The position numbers and the translations under genes are program-made. DNA of 64,000 bases from Chromobotia macracanthus (Eukaryota > Chordata > Actinopteri > Cypriniformes > Botiidae). The stretch spans positions 3,972,501-4,036,500 of the forward strand of contig JAZGTH010000019.1 of the NCBI GenBank assembly GCA_036877525.1, written 5' to 3'. The stretch's first letter is position 1, and every line of letters begins with the position of its first letter. This document shows positions 35,521-47,165 of this stretch, in pieces. Under the pieces are notes generated by a model that made no database searches, was not told the origin of the DNA, and worked only from the letters and a program-made list of their open reading frames with translations.

Positions 35521-36099
35521 GAATGATCCCATATAACACAGCGGAACATCGGTAGACCGTGCAACCTGATCAAAACGTTGAGCAACGTTGCGTCCCCAAC
35601 GCCTCTCTGAATCGCTATGAGTCTGATCAATGAAAAAGCGTTGCACCTCAAGATATTAGTCCAAAAGCCGACAGGCCCTGCATCTGTTTTTATCTGTGTA
35701 AGCGATGCTGTGCATCAACAGAAGAAAGAGGCCAGCGCATCCCGCTTTTAGATTGCAGACTTGATTATCTATTGATTTTCTACAGCGTCCTTATTATGAG
35801 TATATCTGTAACAAATGCATAGAGCCTTTTTTTAGCTTATGGCATTTACTAAACCTCTATTTTATCTGAGAGCCTCGCAGCTTATTTAGGGGAGTAAGAC
35901 GCTACCGCAGCAATATGTTTACTTGAACCATTAGTCATTTCCTGCCGGCTGATTTTTTTTGGCTTTAATTACTTCTAATGATGATTCTATAGCCTTAAGG
36001 GGGAAAAAAGAAGTATCAAAAACTATTCCCTTTATTAAATCAGTCATAATGATGTTGCTTAAGCATGATTTTTATTGCGTTAAACGTGACAGAGTGCAT
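35521..36099. other. Unique sequence, nothing recognised
   Basis: Includes a few CAACGTTG-type words near 35574-35600 that may be a continuation of a repeat. No gene is seen. Confidence 0.4.
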
Positions 36100-36480
36100 A
36101 TCCGTCAGCTGATAAACATTTACATACATGTGTGAATGGTAAATATATTGTCTTAATGTGAATGACAGAATGCAGGCTGGAAACTCTGAATTAGATCACA
36201 GCAATCAGGCGACAGAGACATCGTATCCTGCCTTTGGACGAATGCATGTTGCCATAGCAACCCTTCAGTTCCATACCCTTCAAAACAATTAGAATTCAAC
36301 ACCGTTGTCACTGCCAGTGCTCACAGCATCACACTCTGGTCCAGGGTTGTGGATAGATTGTGCAAATTGCATGCGGTTGCATCTCGCTTGCACTCTCTCT
36401 TTTTCAGTTTAGCATCAAAAGCTTATCAGAAATAGAACCAAGTCTATAGAGGCCGTAAACAGAGAGGCAGCGCGTAACTA
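36100..36480. promoter_or_regulatory. Candidate conserved block with an RFX X-box
   Basis: A repeat-free block with varied composition, spanning a perfect X-box at 36248-36261, a TTGCATGCGGTTGCATC element near 36367 and CAATTAGAATTC near 36287. RFX factors drive ciliary and neural genes through such sites, so an enhancer or distal promoter is plausible. Confidence 0.35.
36248..36261. promoter_or_regulatory. RFX X-box motif GTTGCCATAGCAAC
   Basis: Matches GTNRCC N0-3 RGYAAC exactly with a two-base spacer. Both half-sites are intact. Confidence 0.55.
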
Positions 36481-37499
36481 GATCAGGGAACCTGACTAAT
36501 CGGCATTTCTCTGTTGTATAATAGTGTATTGGATGTACCAGTTTTCCTATATATTCATTAGCCGATATGGTTGCCCCTTCTGCACAATGTAATTTGCTTT
36601 AATGAGAACAATGCTACTGCTGTCTGCATGGTCACATTTTCCAACTTGATTTGGAGAAATCAATGGTTTGAGCATGGTCTGAACGCTGTAGATGCAAAAT
36701 AAAGGACAACTTCTGTAATTACTTGGAAAGGGACAAATGCTTTTCTAGAGACAGCAAGGAAATTAAATATTCAAAAATGGTTTTCTGCAGTATGCTGTCA
36801 GTGGTGATTGATTAGAGGTGTTATGAAATTCTTCCTGTCTGAAGTTGTTGAGGGTTTTATGTGTGTGGTGTGTTCATGCCGCTGTGTACTGTGTTTGGTC
36901 TGTCAGGAACAAACAAGAACCGAGTAAGAGGGTCATTTTTGTGCAAGCTGTCACAGCCTGTGATGATAGATACAGTACTTAAGTTGTCAGTGACGCACTG
37001 CAGAATGAGTAAATTAAGAGGATTGCTGTGTTACTGTTTATTCTCTCACTGTTTGCGGCTTTTATTTACACTTTGCTGTGATTGTTGCATTTGTTATCAC
37101 TCTCAGTTATTTATCATGTAGTCATTATATATTCCACACAAAGTCCATAATCACTCTTCACACACTGTATGACTAATGCCTCAATTTGTGTGAGCCGCAC
37201 AATTTAACTTAATTAAATTCCAGAAGCATCTAGTCTTCATTTTTGAACGTCTATGATTCATTTTGCTCCAAAGTAAAGTTTATTTCTCTTTATTCTGGTG
37301 TCTTGAAGGCACCTGTCTACTGTGGACATTTCGTGAGCAATCAGATGGTATTTATTTCCTATTGGGCAATCAGACCATATTTACAGGCTTGTTTGTTGGT
37401 CAGTAAGCTGGTTAATAGAAGCTACCAGTGCGTTTGGATCTCTGCACCCGTTGGCTTGATGAGCAGGAGTGTCCACAAAAGGTCAACAGTGTCCTGCAC
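36481..37499. other. Unique sequence, unsupported frames
   Basis: Plus-strand frames at 36861-37121 and 37243-37512 have cysteine-rich or generic compositions without recognisable domains or splice support. TGATTGATTAG near 36806 fits a HOX-PBX site. Confidence 0.4.
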
Positions 37500-37720
37500 T
37501 AAATTGAGCTGAGCTGTTAAAAGCTGCCACTGCAGGCTGAGAGATGGCCATTACCACAGCTGATTGATTAGCCGCCAACAAAGACACGTTCCTAGGAAAC
37601 GTGAGAGCCACGTGCCCCCTCCATCTGCATTCTCAAGCCTTTTTGTTGGGCTTGGGCTCATTGTTTTCAATTTAGTTGGCAATTCTGTGTAGATTCAATC
37701 AATTAAAACTGCATTGCTCA
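37500..37720. promoter_or_regulatory. Candidate conserved block with HOX-PBX site and E-box
   Basis: Contains TGATTGATTA (37561-37570), a HOX-PBX-type site, a near-palindrome CACGTTCCTAGGAAACGTG (around 37583-37601), and CACGTG (around 37610). Composition is higher in GC than in the flanks. Function is inferred. Confidence 0.3.
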
Positions 37721-38750
37721 GTTTGATTGGAAATTTTAAATCTGTCTGTCTATGTATAACAGTATCTTTTTGGTAGCATTAAACAGGTTATGGGTTGCAC
37801 TTATTCTGGTGTCAGCTGATGGCATAGAAGCATCACAATTAAAATTTCAGAAAATAGTATTAGTTACAGGTTTGTACTAATATCTTCTGTGCTCTATGGT
37901 AGAGGTTTGTGCAAATGGGTATTTTTCTATTCTTAGAGCAGCAGTGTTAAGACCTTGGACAGACCTTTATATGCAGACTTGTATGCCTTCTCACATTTGC
38001 TGTATTAATTGGTAACATTGTAGTATTAATTACAACATTAGCTTGCACTAGTGTCTGTTTTTGCAGATATGTATTTATTTTATTCATTAGAGAGGGTAGG
38101 ATGTCCTTGATACCATTAAGGCATGCAAACTGATCTTTAAAACATTCTCTGATTATGCTGGGATACATCTGTCATTTCTCACAAGGTTTCAGAGTCCATG
38201 CCAGCTCAAGTTCAAGCTATTATTAAACAAGGGGACATGCCAAAAGAGAAGTGAATATAGATGGTTATTTTTCAATCCAACTTTTCACTCAAACTGACTA
38301 TCATTTGTAATGTAACAAAAAATCAAATTATATCAAAAAATAAAAGCAGAATCTGTCTCGCTAGTCGTCTCAGACGTTACTGTGTGTTCCCATCAATGGT
38401 CATGAAAGAATGAAAAGGATACAAAGATATTGTTGGAAAAGAAGGAACCTGTGTTGAACAAATCAATATTGATTTGGATTAGAGTCAGCTGTCTCTGTTA
38501 AAGCCTGCATAGAGAACTTGTTGCAGACTGATTCAGGTCTGAAATGAATCTGCCTCTAAAGAGTGAGCTGATAAAGAATTCAGTACACAAGAACCTGTAA
38601 AGTTTAAAGCTGTGAGTTTCCCCCTTCATCAGGACAAGACAATGAAGGACCTGATGGGCTCTGATCCATCTGGAAAACAGCTGAAGCAGAGTTTGTGTCC
38701 TAAGACAAATGTCCTCTTGTTTGTGCTGTGAAGTGGTTTGTTTGGTTATT
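37721..38750. other. AT-rich unique sequence
   Basis: The minus-strand frame at 37947-38168 is unsupported. No repeats were recognised. Confidence 0.45.
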
Positions 38751-38775
38751 TGTGTGTGTGTGTGTGTGTGTGTGT
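38751..38775 (+). repeat. (TG)12 microsatellite
   Basis: An uninterrupted TG run. Confidence 0.95.
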
Positions 38776-38992
38776 TTATGACAGTGAAGATCTAACCATC
38801 GACAAACAAGAACCATATCAGCAGAAAAAACAGCGAAGGGTATCATGGATTACAGGGATTATTGGAGATGGCACTTTGGTCCAGAGCTTCAGAGCTGAAG
38901 CCTGCTGTATGTGCTGACTCGTCAAGCTACATCATAAAGTGTTGCCTTCAGCGCTAGTCAGTCAAACAAATGAAAGAAATGATCATGCTGCA

Positions 38993-39066
38993 AATAATAT
39001 AATATAATATAATATAATATAATATAATATAATATAATATAATATAATATAATATAATATAATATA
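38993..39066. repeat. (AATAT)n pentanucleotide microsatellite
   Basis: About 14 uninterrupted five-base units. The lack of interruptions suggests a young or still unstable tract. Confidence 0.97.
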
Positions 39067-40364
39067 AATCTTTATGTATTAATGTAATTCTTTATATATA
39101 AATATAAAACTTTCTAATAAGGCAGATGTGTCAATATACCATCTAAGATTGATATAACTGACAAAATAAAGATAAATATTACCCAAATGGAAAATCCAGC
39201 CAAAGTTGGAAACTTTGTTTAGCTGGCAGATCATCTTGGACCTAACAACTAAACAATCAGTTCATTAACCATTTTAAAGTTGTCAAGCATGTTTTTGGAA
39301 CATGGCAGATGGTCAACCACCTAATGACCATCCTGGACCAGCTACAGTATAAACCAGATACCATGTTCCAAAATACTGCTAGACCAATGCTATTAGCTTT
39401 ACCAGCTAATGACCAGTTTAGGTCAGCTATAGAAACCAGTTACAAGACAACACTGTGGAAGAAATAGACAGATAGAGAAGACACACATGTAAATGACAAT
39501 ACAGGAGTCAAATATTCCTGCTTTTAGAGAGAGCCTGATTGAACAGGGTGAAATGAGCAGGACTGTCTCACTCTCTCTTTTTTCCGTATGGGTGGGGATC
39601 TGTGACTTTATCATCCACACACAAAGGGATACAATTAAGCTTGTCACATCCGATTGCTTAAATCCAACATATTTACTCATCGATACAATCAGAATACTGG
39701 AATCTGAAAACGGCTGATTCAGAAATAATGAATCTTTTTTGCTTCTCCTTAATTTTGCTGTTAAATATAGTGTTTTGTTATGTTTATTGTTTTATTTATT
39801 TTATTTTATGGTTTTTCCTAGTTTACAGAAAATTATAATATACCAGAGCTGTGTTTTACCGTAGGGTAACTGTCACAAGGGCTACAGTATATCTTTTTTA
39901 ACAATCGTTGTACGCACCTCATGAAGGGTGGCTAAGATTTTATAATAGCTGCATTGAGAAAAATTGATTTAAAAATATCCTGAGAAATATTAACTGGAAT
40001 ATATTCCGGGTCATGGCACCATATCTGTGAATGTTTGTCTACTGTTCTGGTTAACTTCGTTGCTATTCAACTTTTGTTCCCCTGCCACTTACTCTCTCTA
40101 TCATAATACTTGTTATGTGCACAGTTAATCTAATATTTTGGGTTCTTTTCTCACTTGCATCCCTGCACTTTTTTGTGTTTATTATCAGTATGTCAACAGA
40201 TTTTTCCACATCCTAATTATGCTAATTTTATGATATTATAGGACTCATGGTGTCTGTTAGATGGATTAACAAGAATGAATCATTTAACATCTAGCTAAAA
40301 TACCTCACATGTATAAACTTGAGAAATCAACGGCTTCAAATAAACTGTCTGCTTTCTCTTCCAG
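39067..40364. other. Unique sequence, unsupported overlapping frames
   Basis: Frames at 39423-39680 (minus) and 39493-39717 (plus) overlap and have no domain. Nothing else was seen. Confidence 0.4.
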
Positions 40365-40412
40365 CTCCTGGTTTCAGTGACTGAATCATCACCAGATAAA
40401 GAATGCTGCTAA
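40365..40412 (+). other. Weak candidate terminal exon start
   Basis: A tract ending TTTCTCTTCCAG at 40364 precedes a frame reading LLVSVTESSPDKECC and a TAA (40410-40412). A GC-richer stretch without repeats continues to about 40620. It could be a terminal coding exon with 3' UTR, a lncRNA exon or chance. No polyadenylation signal is obvious in the following 300 bases. Confidence 0.12.
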
Positions 40413-41140
40413 TGGCCCACTAGACTCCACTGGTAGAGGACAGGGGGAAGATGTGGCCTGCGTGACCCAGCCTCAGAGCTCTTCTCCTGGATGCTGATTA
40501 GCTGGCTCCCCTCTCTGTGCTTCAGCCTGTCAGAGGTTCAGCTGAGCCAGGTCTTTTCAGCACCCCTCAGGGGCCCTGTGGTGGAGAATATTTGTGCTGC
40601 CACAGGACACACTAATCTTTCACTCTCTTCTTGCACCGAGTGCTGGAGGTAGAAGTGGTCTTTGGCATGTACGATATGAGACTTGTCTCACTGATCGGGG
40701 ATCAGGCAAGACTGGCACTGCCTTCCAAGTTTTAATTCAGTTTCTGGATGAGACAGCAAGATTTAGACTATTTGGATTATTGTAAGGCTTTTGCTGGTAC
40801 CTGGAGGTCTTTATATTTGAAGAAAAAGTGAAGTTGTTACTGACAGCTGGGGTACTTGTCATATATGTCTTTGTGGTTTTAATATAATATCATGTCCATG
40901 TATTTTTTTGTTAAGAATCTGTGCAATAAGTTTGTTTTGTGACAATTTCCAGCAGTTTTTCAGTATTACAGTAGTTTCGTTTCTTATTATTTTTACATAA
41001 ATATTTTTGTACAAAAACATTTATATGTTTTTGAACCAAGGGTCACACCGCTTCAGAATTATCTAAGCTGTTTTAAAAAGTAGCTTGGAGGTATTGTTTG
41101 AAACAGTTGAAACAGCATTCAGAAAGACAGGCTCAGTAGA
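40413..41140. other. GC-richer then AT-rich unique sequence
   Basis: 40413-40620 is GC-richer and repeat-free with CAGCTGAG-type E-boxes. The remainder is AT-rich. The frame at 40594-40785 is unsupported. Confidence 0.35.
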
Positions 41141-41182
41141 TGGTTAGCGATTTTTAGATTGTTGGTGAACTGTCCCTTTAAT
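41141..41182 (+). mobile_element. Right end of the TTAA-type DNA element (copy E)
   Basis: TTGTTGGTGAACTGTCCCTT followed by TAATG is the same end as at 31355. The rest of the element has decayed. Confidence 0.5.
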
Positions 41183-42229
41183 GAATTATTACTATGCCTG
41201 AATAGTATAGAGTTTTCTAAATGAATATTTTGAAATCCATGCATAACATAGTTAACAATGCATAAGATGAGTGCCTTATCTAATCATCCCCATAATGGAA
41301 AAACATGAATATTCATTGACACTAGTGAATATTTGCATTTAGACTCTGAATTCTATTGTACCTCTTTTCCATTTTGCAGGTCCAGCACATACGAAGGGTA
41401 CAGGATATTAATTGCTCATGCATGGATGAAATAGGAGTGTGTCGGTGGCTTCTGCCATTTCCTGGTCATTTCCCAGTAGCAGTAATTTGTCTGCATACTG
41501 CAGGAAAGCATGATTGATTAAGTTTTAGTCATTTGATGGGAGATTATTCAATTTATTAATTAGTAGAGAGCCCAGACTGTCATTATATCTTGCACAGAGG
41601 TACTGTGGGAGGCATGGCCACAGTATTTTTCACTTTACTGGTTTCTGTCACATAATGTTAAGTTAGTTCAGTTAGTAATGCGATAGCAAATGTTATCATT
41701 TTACCAATGTCACAGATTATTTGACTTTATATAGCATCAGGGACATGTTATTAGAGACTATACATACATTACACTGCCTAAGTATTCATGTTTAGTTGTT
41801 CTATATCAGTTAATCACAATTAAATTACTTTGTGTATTTTGCTAAATTGAACAAATAAACATATAAATATGTCAAAGTGAGAACAAACCTCTATAAAGTA
41901 TAACATTCTAAATAATTTATTTTATTAATATTTATTCATTTAAATACAACACACCTAAATCAACACTGATGTTGTCAATTAGATTTTAGAAGTCACATTA
42001 AATGAAAAGTAAGTTAAGACTTGTTTTTAAAAATTTACATCATAAAAATTATCTATATGAAAGAAAAAGAGATTCTGAAAATGATTTTGAGCTTTTTAAG
42101 TGAATAATGCATCACGTACCCTTCTAAAGAAAGAGTGTTTAGTGAAGTTCTGAAAACTCCAAAATGCAAGATTAATTAAGCCATGGTGTGCTTTTGTATT
42201 TTGTCATTGCAAGAGTACAAGTTATGTTT
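41183..42229. other. AT-rich unique sequence
   Basis: No gene or repeat was recognised. An octamer ATTTGCAT near 41333 is probably chance. Confidence 0.45.
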
Positions 42230-42710
42230 TGTAATGTTTGTGAATCAAAAGCAAAGCCTCGCCAGTATCTGCAGCCGATCGGGTTTTACTGTAGCTCAGC
42301 ACCTCCTTTGAAGTTAGAGCCATTTGAATCCATCTGTCTCTGCACACAAAATAACAATAATGCCATCATTAGCATAAAACCTGACTACCATCCGTCACTC
42401 TTTCAAGGTTATTGCGTTAGTGCATGTCCCATATTATTTGCCATTTACAATATGTCAGTGGGCTGATTGTGTTGTAATAATACCGTTGGATTGCCAGTTG
42501 CGCGACAACAGAAGAGGATCTTAATTGAATTTTTTGGCAAGACACTTTCAAGTCACTGCTAGAAACGAGTAATTAATCAGCATTACAGAAAAACATGACA
42601 CACAGACCACTGGATAGACGATGTGTGGAGGAGTTTAGCGTAATAAAGACAAAAAAACGCCATTAAAACAGCTGCTGTAATTTGTTCATTTACAGACAGT
42701 GTAAATGGTT
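42230..42710. promoter_or_regulatory. Candidate conserved non-coding block
   Basis: A long repeat-free stretch with CATCATTAGCATAAAAC, CGAGTAATTAATCAGC and CATTACAG elements plus a perfect hairpin CATTTACA-GACAG-TGTAAATG (42687-42707). The frame at 42188-42466 lacks any known domain. It is one of the better enhancer-like candidates; function is inferred. Confidence 0.33.
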
Positions 42711-45155
42711 TGAATGTCCTCTTACACTTACAAAGAACCTGTTGTAAGCCAAGGCTTTATTGTTCCCATTCGTAGTATTCTAACACTTGATATTAAACAA
42801 TTCCCTCAGAGATTTATTAAAGCCAAATGTCACTCAGCCGTGTTTATCATATTTGGCTGTCTAATTTAGAAGAAGGTCAAAGATGTTGTTGTGATTGTCC
42901 CTGATTGTGACTGTCAGGGCATAGCTAAGTCACTTTGTGTTGGAAAATTAAGATGCTGTAATGTCTTTAGGCTGTTGCATGTTTTCTGCTGCACTGTTTA
43001 TGTTTTTGGCACCCGCATTTCATTGCAAGAAGTAATTTCATAAAGCATACTGGTTCTCCAATGAAGTTCCATAATTTGGAATTTGTCAGTTATTAAATTG
43101 ACTGCTTATCATATTAGTGTGAAAGCTCTCATATTGTAGTTCACACTGAGATGAAAATATTATATTCTGGTTGCATTCAGCTCTCTTTTATATTGTACGT
43201 TTGCAAAACAAAAACAACTTCATAAATCACAGGCCATAGCTTGAAAATGAATGGTTCGTAATTATATTTGCTGCTGTTAAATGCTTGAAGGGGAGGCATT
43301 ATTGAATTTCTACACATGTGCTTAGTGCTGGTTTATGACATACAGAGTCTGATCAATAGTGCTTTTAACCCTTCTAGAAGTTACTGAAACATTTAATATA
43401 AATGTTTCATACACATATGGGGTTGATTTCAAGAAATGCAGATTTATATCATGTTTTGTAAGATAATTAACTAAATGCTCTCCACACATAATGTCAATGT
43501 AAATTTTTACCCTCCTAATAAACGGCGCTACATACAGATCTTATAAATAAAAGATACCTTTTGTTTGCCAAGTTTTGTGTGTAAATCAACATTTTTATGT
43601 CCATGACCTTATAGACAGTGTATGTACCACGAGGTCATGACTGTATTGATGTAGAACCCCAAATGTAATAATGTTTTCACCTCAGCTGAGTCTTGATAGT
43701 TATGTTAAACACACACACACACACGCAGACACACTCACACACTGTGTGGCTTGATGTTACACTGACCAGCCAATTAATTGCATTGACCCTTTTAATATGC
43801 TAGCTGTGATGTAAATGGTTATAGAAAAGCTCTCCGGGTGCCTTTAAAAACAGTTTGTCTTACATGACAGCTTTATTAAAATGGAAATGCAACTAGTCAA
43901 ATGCCGAATAGATTTAAAGGGTTCGTTTTATTAAGCGTCTTGTCAGTGAGGTGTCCCAGTTGTGACTGTGAACCTCAAAATGGCTTTTCTTTTTCAATAA
44001 GGTCAACAGATGTAAATAGAATCAGTTTAGTGTTGCCAACATTGAAAAATGTTACCTGTGCCGGTTGGTATTAGGATCAAAAAGAGGCCAGCAAAGACCT
44101 GTGGATTGGCTCCCTGAAATTGTTGAATTGTTTTCATAGATCACATGGAATTTTAGCAGGTCCAACTGTTATGAAAGTATATTTTTGTGTTTAGAAAAAT
44201 AATATAGTAGAACGCATTACATATTCATTGTCACAGTCGTTTTTACACAAATATATATGAGGGGCACAAATGGAACCTGTTTTAAGAATCAAATATAGAA
44301 AGTTTTACCGCAAATGTGGACAAGCAAAGTGTTATAAGTAATTCTCTCAAGGGCTGGTATTACTGAATCCATCAATAGAGAAAGTGGAAAAATCACATAG
44401 CAACAACCTTTGTACATGATATTACAGGGTGTTCTGGTTTTTATAGCGGCTATGAGATTAATTTTGCAGATGCAACCTTTTGTACAAAGTACTTGGGCAT
44501 TCATCAGTGATAGTTTGTAGCTTCATAACACCTTTTGTAAAAGGTCATGTCTCTAGCTTTAATTATGACACATTTGCAAAATAACTGAGACGGTCCCTAA
44601 TTGTGACAGCCATTACCTGCCTTTGTACACTGATGTGAATGGATTGATTCATATATAATAACACTGTCTCAACATATCTGTAAATAGTGGGGAATTATCC
44701 ATTCTGAAAAGCTTTGAATGTCAACATGTCTCTGTTCAGATGTCCATTGGAACTCTAGCGCAAACTTCAAGGAAAGCTTCAATGATATGATAGCTTTCAT
44801 ACTCCAGGGAAATCAGAGGCCAGTGTCCACCATTATGGCAACTGAATAGCCCAGACAACAGACACTGCATCAACGGAAAGCTTTGATTTTTACCTCTCAC
44901 TTCTTTCATGTGCCTCCAGCAGAATTGTGAGAAAATATATAACTTAAGAGTGTGGTTGCAAGAAATAACTCATGCATTATGTATTGCAGTTATTTTATTT
45001 GTTTAAATTGTGAATACCCCACTTTCTTTGCTTTCTGTGAGAATGTATGAAATACTTATGCACTTTTCATGCCATGCACACAAAATAATTTACCTTGTAT
45101 TACCATTCTTGGGTACAAGAATGCCACGGTACAGACAAAGATTATGTATGTGTTT
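42711..45155. other. Unique sequence with a CA-rich tract
   Basis: A CA-rich microsatellite lies at 43709-43742. The minus-strand frame 44289-44504 is unsupported. No transposon was recognised. Confidence 0.45.
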
Positions 45156-45190
45156 CTTACCAGTAGGGGCCATTGTGGCCTACTGGTAAG
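45156..45190. other. Strong hairpin at the 5' edge of the V-SINE
   Basis: Arms CTTACCAGTAGG-GGCCA (45156-45172) and TGGCCTACTGGTAAG (45176-45190) pair along 15 bp with a 2-base bulge and a 3-base loop. Half of it lies in the tRNA-like head. Confidence 0.7.
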
Positions 45191-45412
45191 TAAGTCAGGT
45201 TTGTAATCAGAAGGTTGCTGGTTTGATTCCAGTGCTGACAGGTAACAACTTAAATGCCCTTGAGCAAGGAACCTAACCCCCAGTTGCTCTCCAGGTGCAG
45301 TAGTGTGCTGCCCACTACTCTGGGTGGGTGTGTTCACTCCTCAACAGTGATGGGTTAAATGCAGAACCCACCATATGGGTTACCATATCTGACAAATATG
45401 TCACTTTCACTT
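45163..45412 (+). mobile_element. V-SINE (HE1/DANA type), near full length
   Basis: The tRNA-like head includes GTGGCCTACTGGTAAG (box A region) and box B GGTTTGATTCC (45220-45230). The conserved V-SINE body follows: GCCCTTGAGCAAGGAACCTA, then CCCCCAGTTGCTC and GTGCTGCCCACTACTCTGGG. The tail is GATGGGTTAAATGCAGAACC then ATGGGTTACCATATCTGACA and GTCACTTTCACT. Target-site duplications are not evident. The minus-strand frame across it (45056-45337) is spurious. Confidence 0.85.
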
Positions 45413-45820
45413 ATCAATTTACTGCTGTATATTAAGGCTTAACATTACATCATCAACATGTTGATTTTAACATACTTTTAAAGTTCTGTGGTGCAGCTGG
45501 TGGGTTGTGACCCAAAATGGGACACAGGTTTGTGTAATCGGATTGCAGAAAGCGAGGAAAATAATCATGCATAGTTATAATAGCAAAATAAATAGGCTTA
45601 TTAGTTTTCAAATGGGAGAAGACACGCTTCTCACTTCTTTTATTGTTGATGCCACAGGCCGTGCATCGAATCAGACACTGCAGTGTTTTAACGCTAATTC
45701 ATCATTTGAGCTAAACAAATTAGGGAAATCTGTGTTGTGAAACCAAACCAGTTGAAAACCACTGAAAAAGAGCTCACTGGTCATTTATCTCTCTCTCTCT
45801 GTCTGTCTGTCTGTTTGCAG
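45413..45820. other. Unique sequence ending in a strong polypyrimidine tract
   Basis: CT and TGTC repeats at about 45788-45816 end in TTTGCAG at 45820. The frame at 45507-45740 lacks a recognisable domain. Confidence 0.4.
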
Positions 45821-46014
45821 AAAACAACACATCCCCATGCGACATTGAAATGAAAACATTTGTGATGCCCCTTCAGTTTAGTCTGCCGATTGAAAGTTTC
45901 TCAAGACATTTATTATTTACTCAATGCATTTCTAATGGGGAACATAGACAGCGTTTCCTGCAAGCTAAGATTGCGGTGCTCATTGCTAAATTATTAAGTG
46001 ATTTTCCAAAGTAA
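45821..46014 (+). other. Weak candidate exon (acceptor plus 63 open codons)
   Basis: After the acceptor, the frame starting AAC at 45823 is open for 63 codons to a TAA at 46012. The peptide starts NNTSPCDIEMKTFVM and does not resemble a family I know. A mediocre donor AAA|GTAATT sits at its end. The acceptor tract is also a simple repeat, so this may be chance. Confidence 0.15.
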
Positions 46015-46560
46015 TTTGCTGTACCTTGTTCTGCTCTTTTGGACGGGTAATATTGTGCCCAGAAAGTAAAATATTATTTCTGCACGACGGCTTCATGTCT
46101 ACCCATTATATTGCTGGGTCTAATATTGCTACAGTACAATATGTAAAGCATCGAGTGCAGTGGGCAGAGCAAATAGCGTCAGATGAAAGTTAATTGCCAG
46201 TGTTTTCCCTACAAACAGTACAAACTCTTTATTTTTTAAGATACATAAAACAACCTATAGACTCTTTGGTTAATGGAGAGAAAAAGCACAGCATCAGTAG
46301 GAGTCCATTACCCCTCCGCATTTACATTCCACTACTGACATTTTTCATGCATAAATTTGAGTTTGACGCAGGCAATTAATAAGCTTCCATTAAAACACTA
46401 GGACCCCCCTCCCCCTGCGCTGCCTTATCTCTCCTCTGAAATGTGGTGGGTGTTTTTCCGTTACTTTAGACTGAGCAGTGCCACTAAGCTGCATAATTCA
46501 GTCATTCTGAGTCAACACACTACAGAAAACAACTAATCTGAGCCGCTTTCAATTTGTCTT
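46015..46560. promoter_or_regulatory. Candidate conserved non-coding block
   Basis: Repeat-free, with AGTTAATTGCC, TTAATGGAGAG, GCATAAATTTGAG, GGCAATTAATAAGC and a GC-rich CCCCCTGCGCTGCC patch. Frames in it lack domains. Among the better enhancer-like candidates by character. Confidence 0.33.
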
Positions 46561-47059
46561 CCGTGGCAGTAAATATATTATGGCGCATCCCTGCTTTCGT
46601 ACATTCAAATGAGTTGAGTTATAATAGTATCAACGATTGCTGTAGCTATCAAGACTTTGCCAGAAGTCACAGTGTGCTGACTGAAATGAAGAAGACAAAG
46701 TTATTTTTTGCAAATGTCAGCTCGTTCTTTTGCTTATGCAGTTTGGAGCTAAAACACAGTAGATACAGTGTATACAGTACAGGACCTCATTTCACAAAAA
46801 GGTCAAATAGGATAAAAGTAGGCACACATTACTCAGTGTTGTGCTGTACATATTTGAATAAATATTATGAGGTGCTGTAACTAAAACCAGAATTTGTTGA
46901 TGTTGTTGAGTCACAAATGAGTCATGTTTGTGTGCAACCTAATGGTACACTGTGATCTCCACGGTCTGTCTGTTTCTCTGATGACTAAGTCACAGTAGTT
47001 GTCACTGCATAAGAGTGTAGGATGTGAACCTACGTTTTTTCAGATGTAGCTGTACTTAC
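46561..47059. other. Unique sequence, unsupported frame
   Basis: The 108-codon plus-strand frame (46554-46880) shows no known domain or codon bias. Confidence 0.4.
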
Positions 47060-47165
47060 AGGATGGTCCCTTTGGAGAAACTTGGGGTTAACTGCTTTGC
47101 CCTCCCATCTGTGAGTGAACCAACCGGTCTGGGGTTTGAACCCTGGGGTTGAGAACAGAGACAGC
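47060..47165 (-). mobile_element. Decayed tRNA-type SINE fragment
   Basis: The plus strand reads GAAACTTGGGGTTAACTGCT then TTGCCC, similar to the reverse of the V-SINE body (GGGCAAGGCACTTAACCCCAA type), and GGTCTGGGGTTTGAACCCTG, a box-B-like word in the head position. The copy is too decayed to subclassify. Confidence 0.4.

Noticed and set aside
45220..45230. Functional tRNA gene at the V-SINE head
   Set aside because: Body and tail of a V-SINE follow directly; no acceptor stem pairs.
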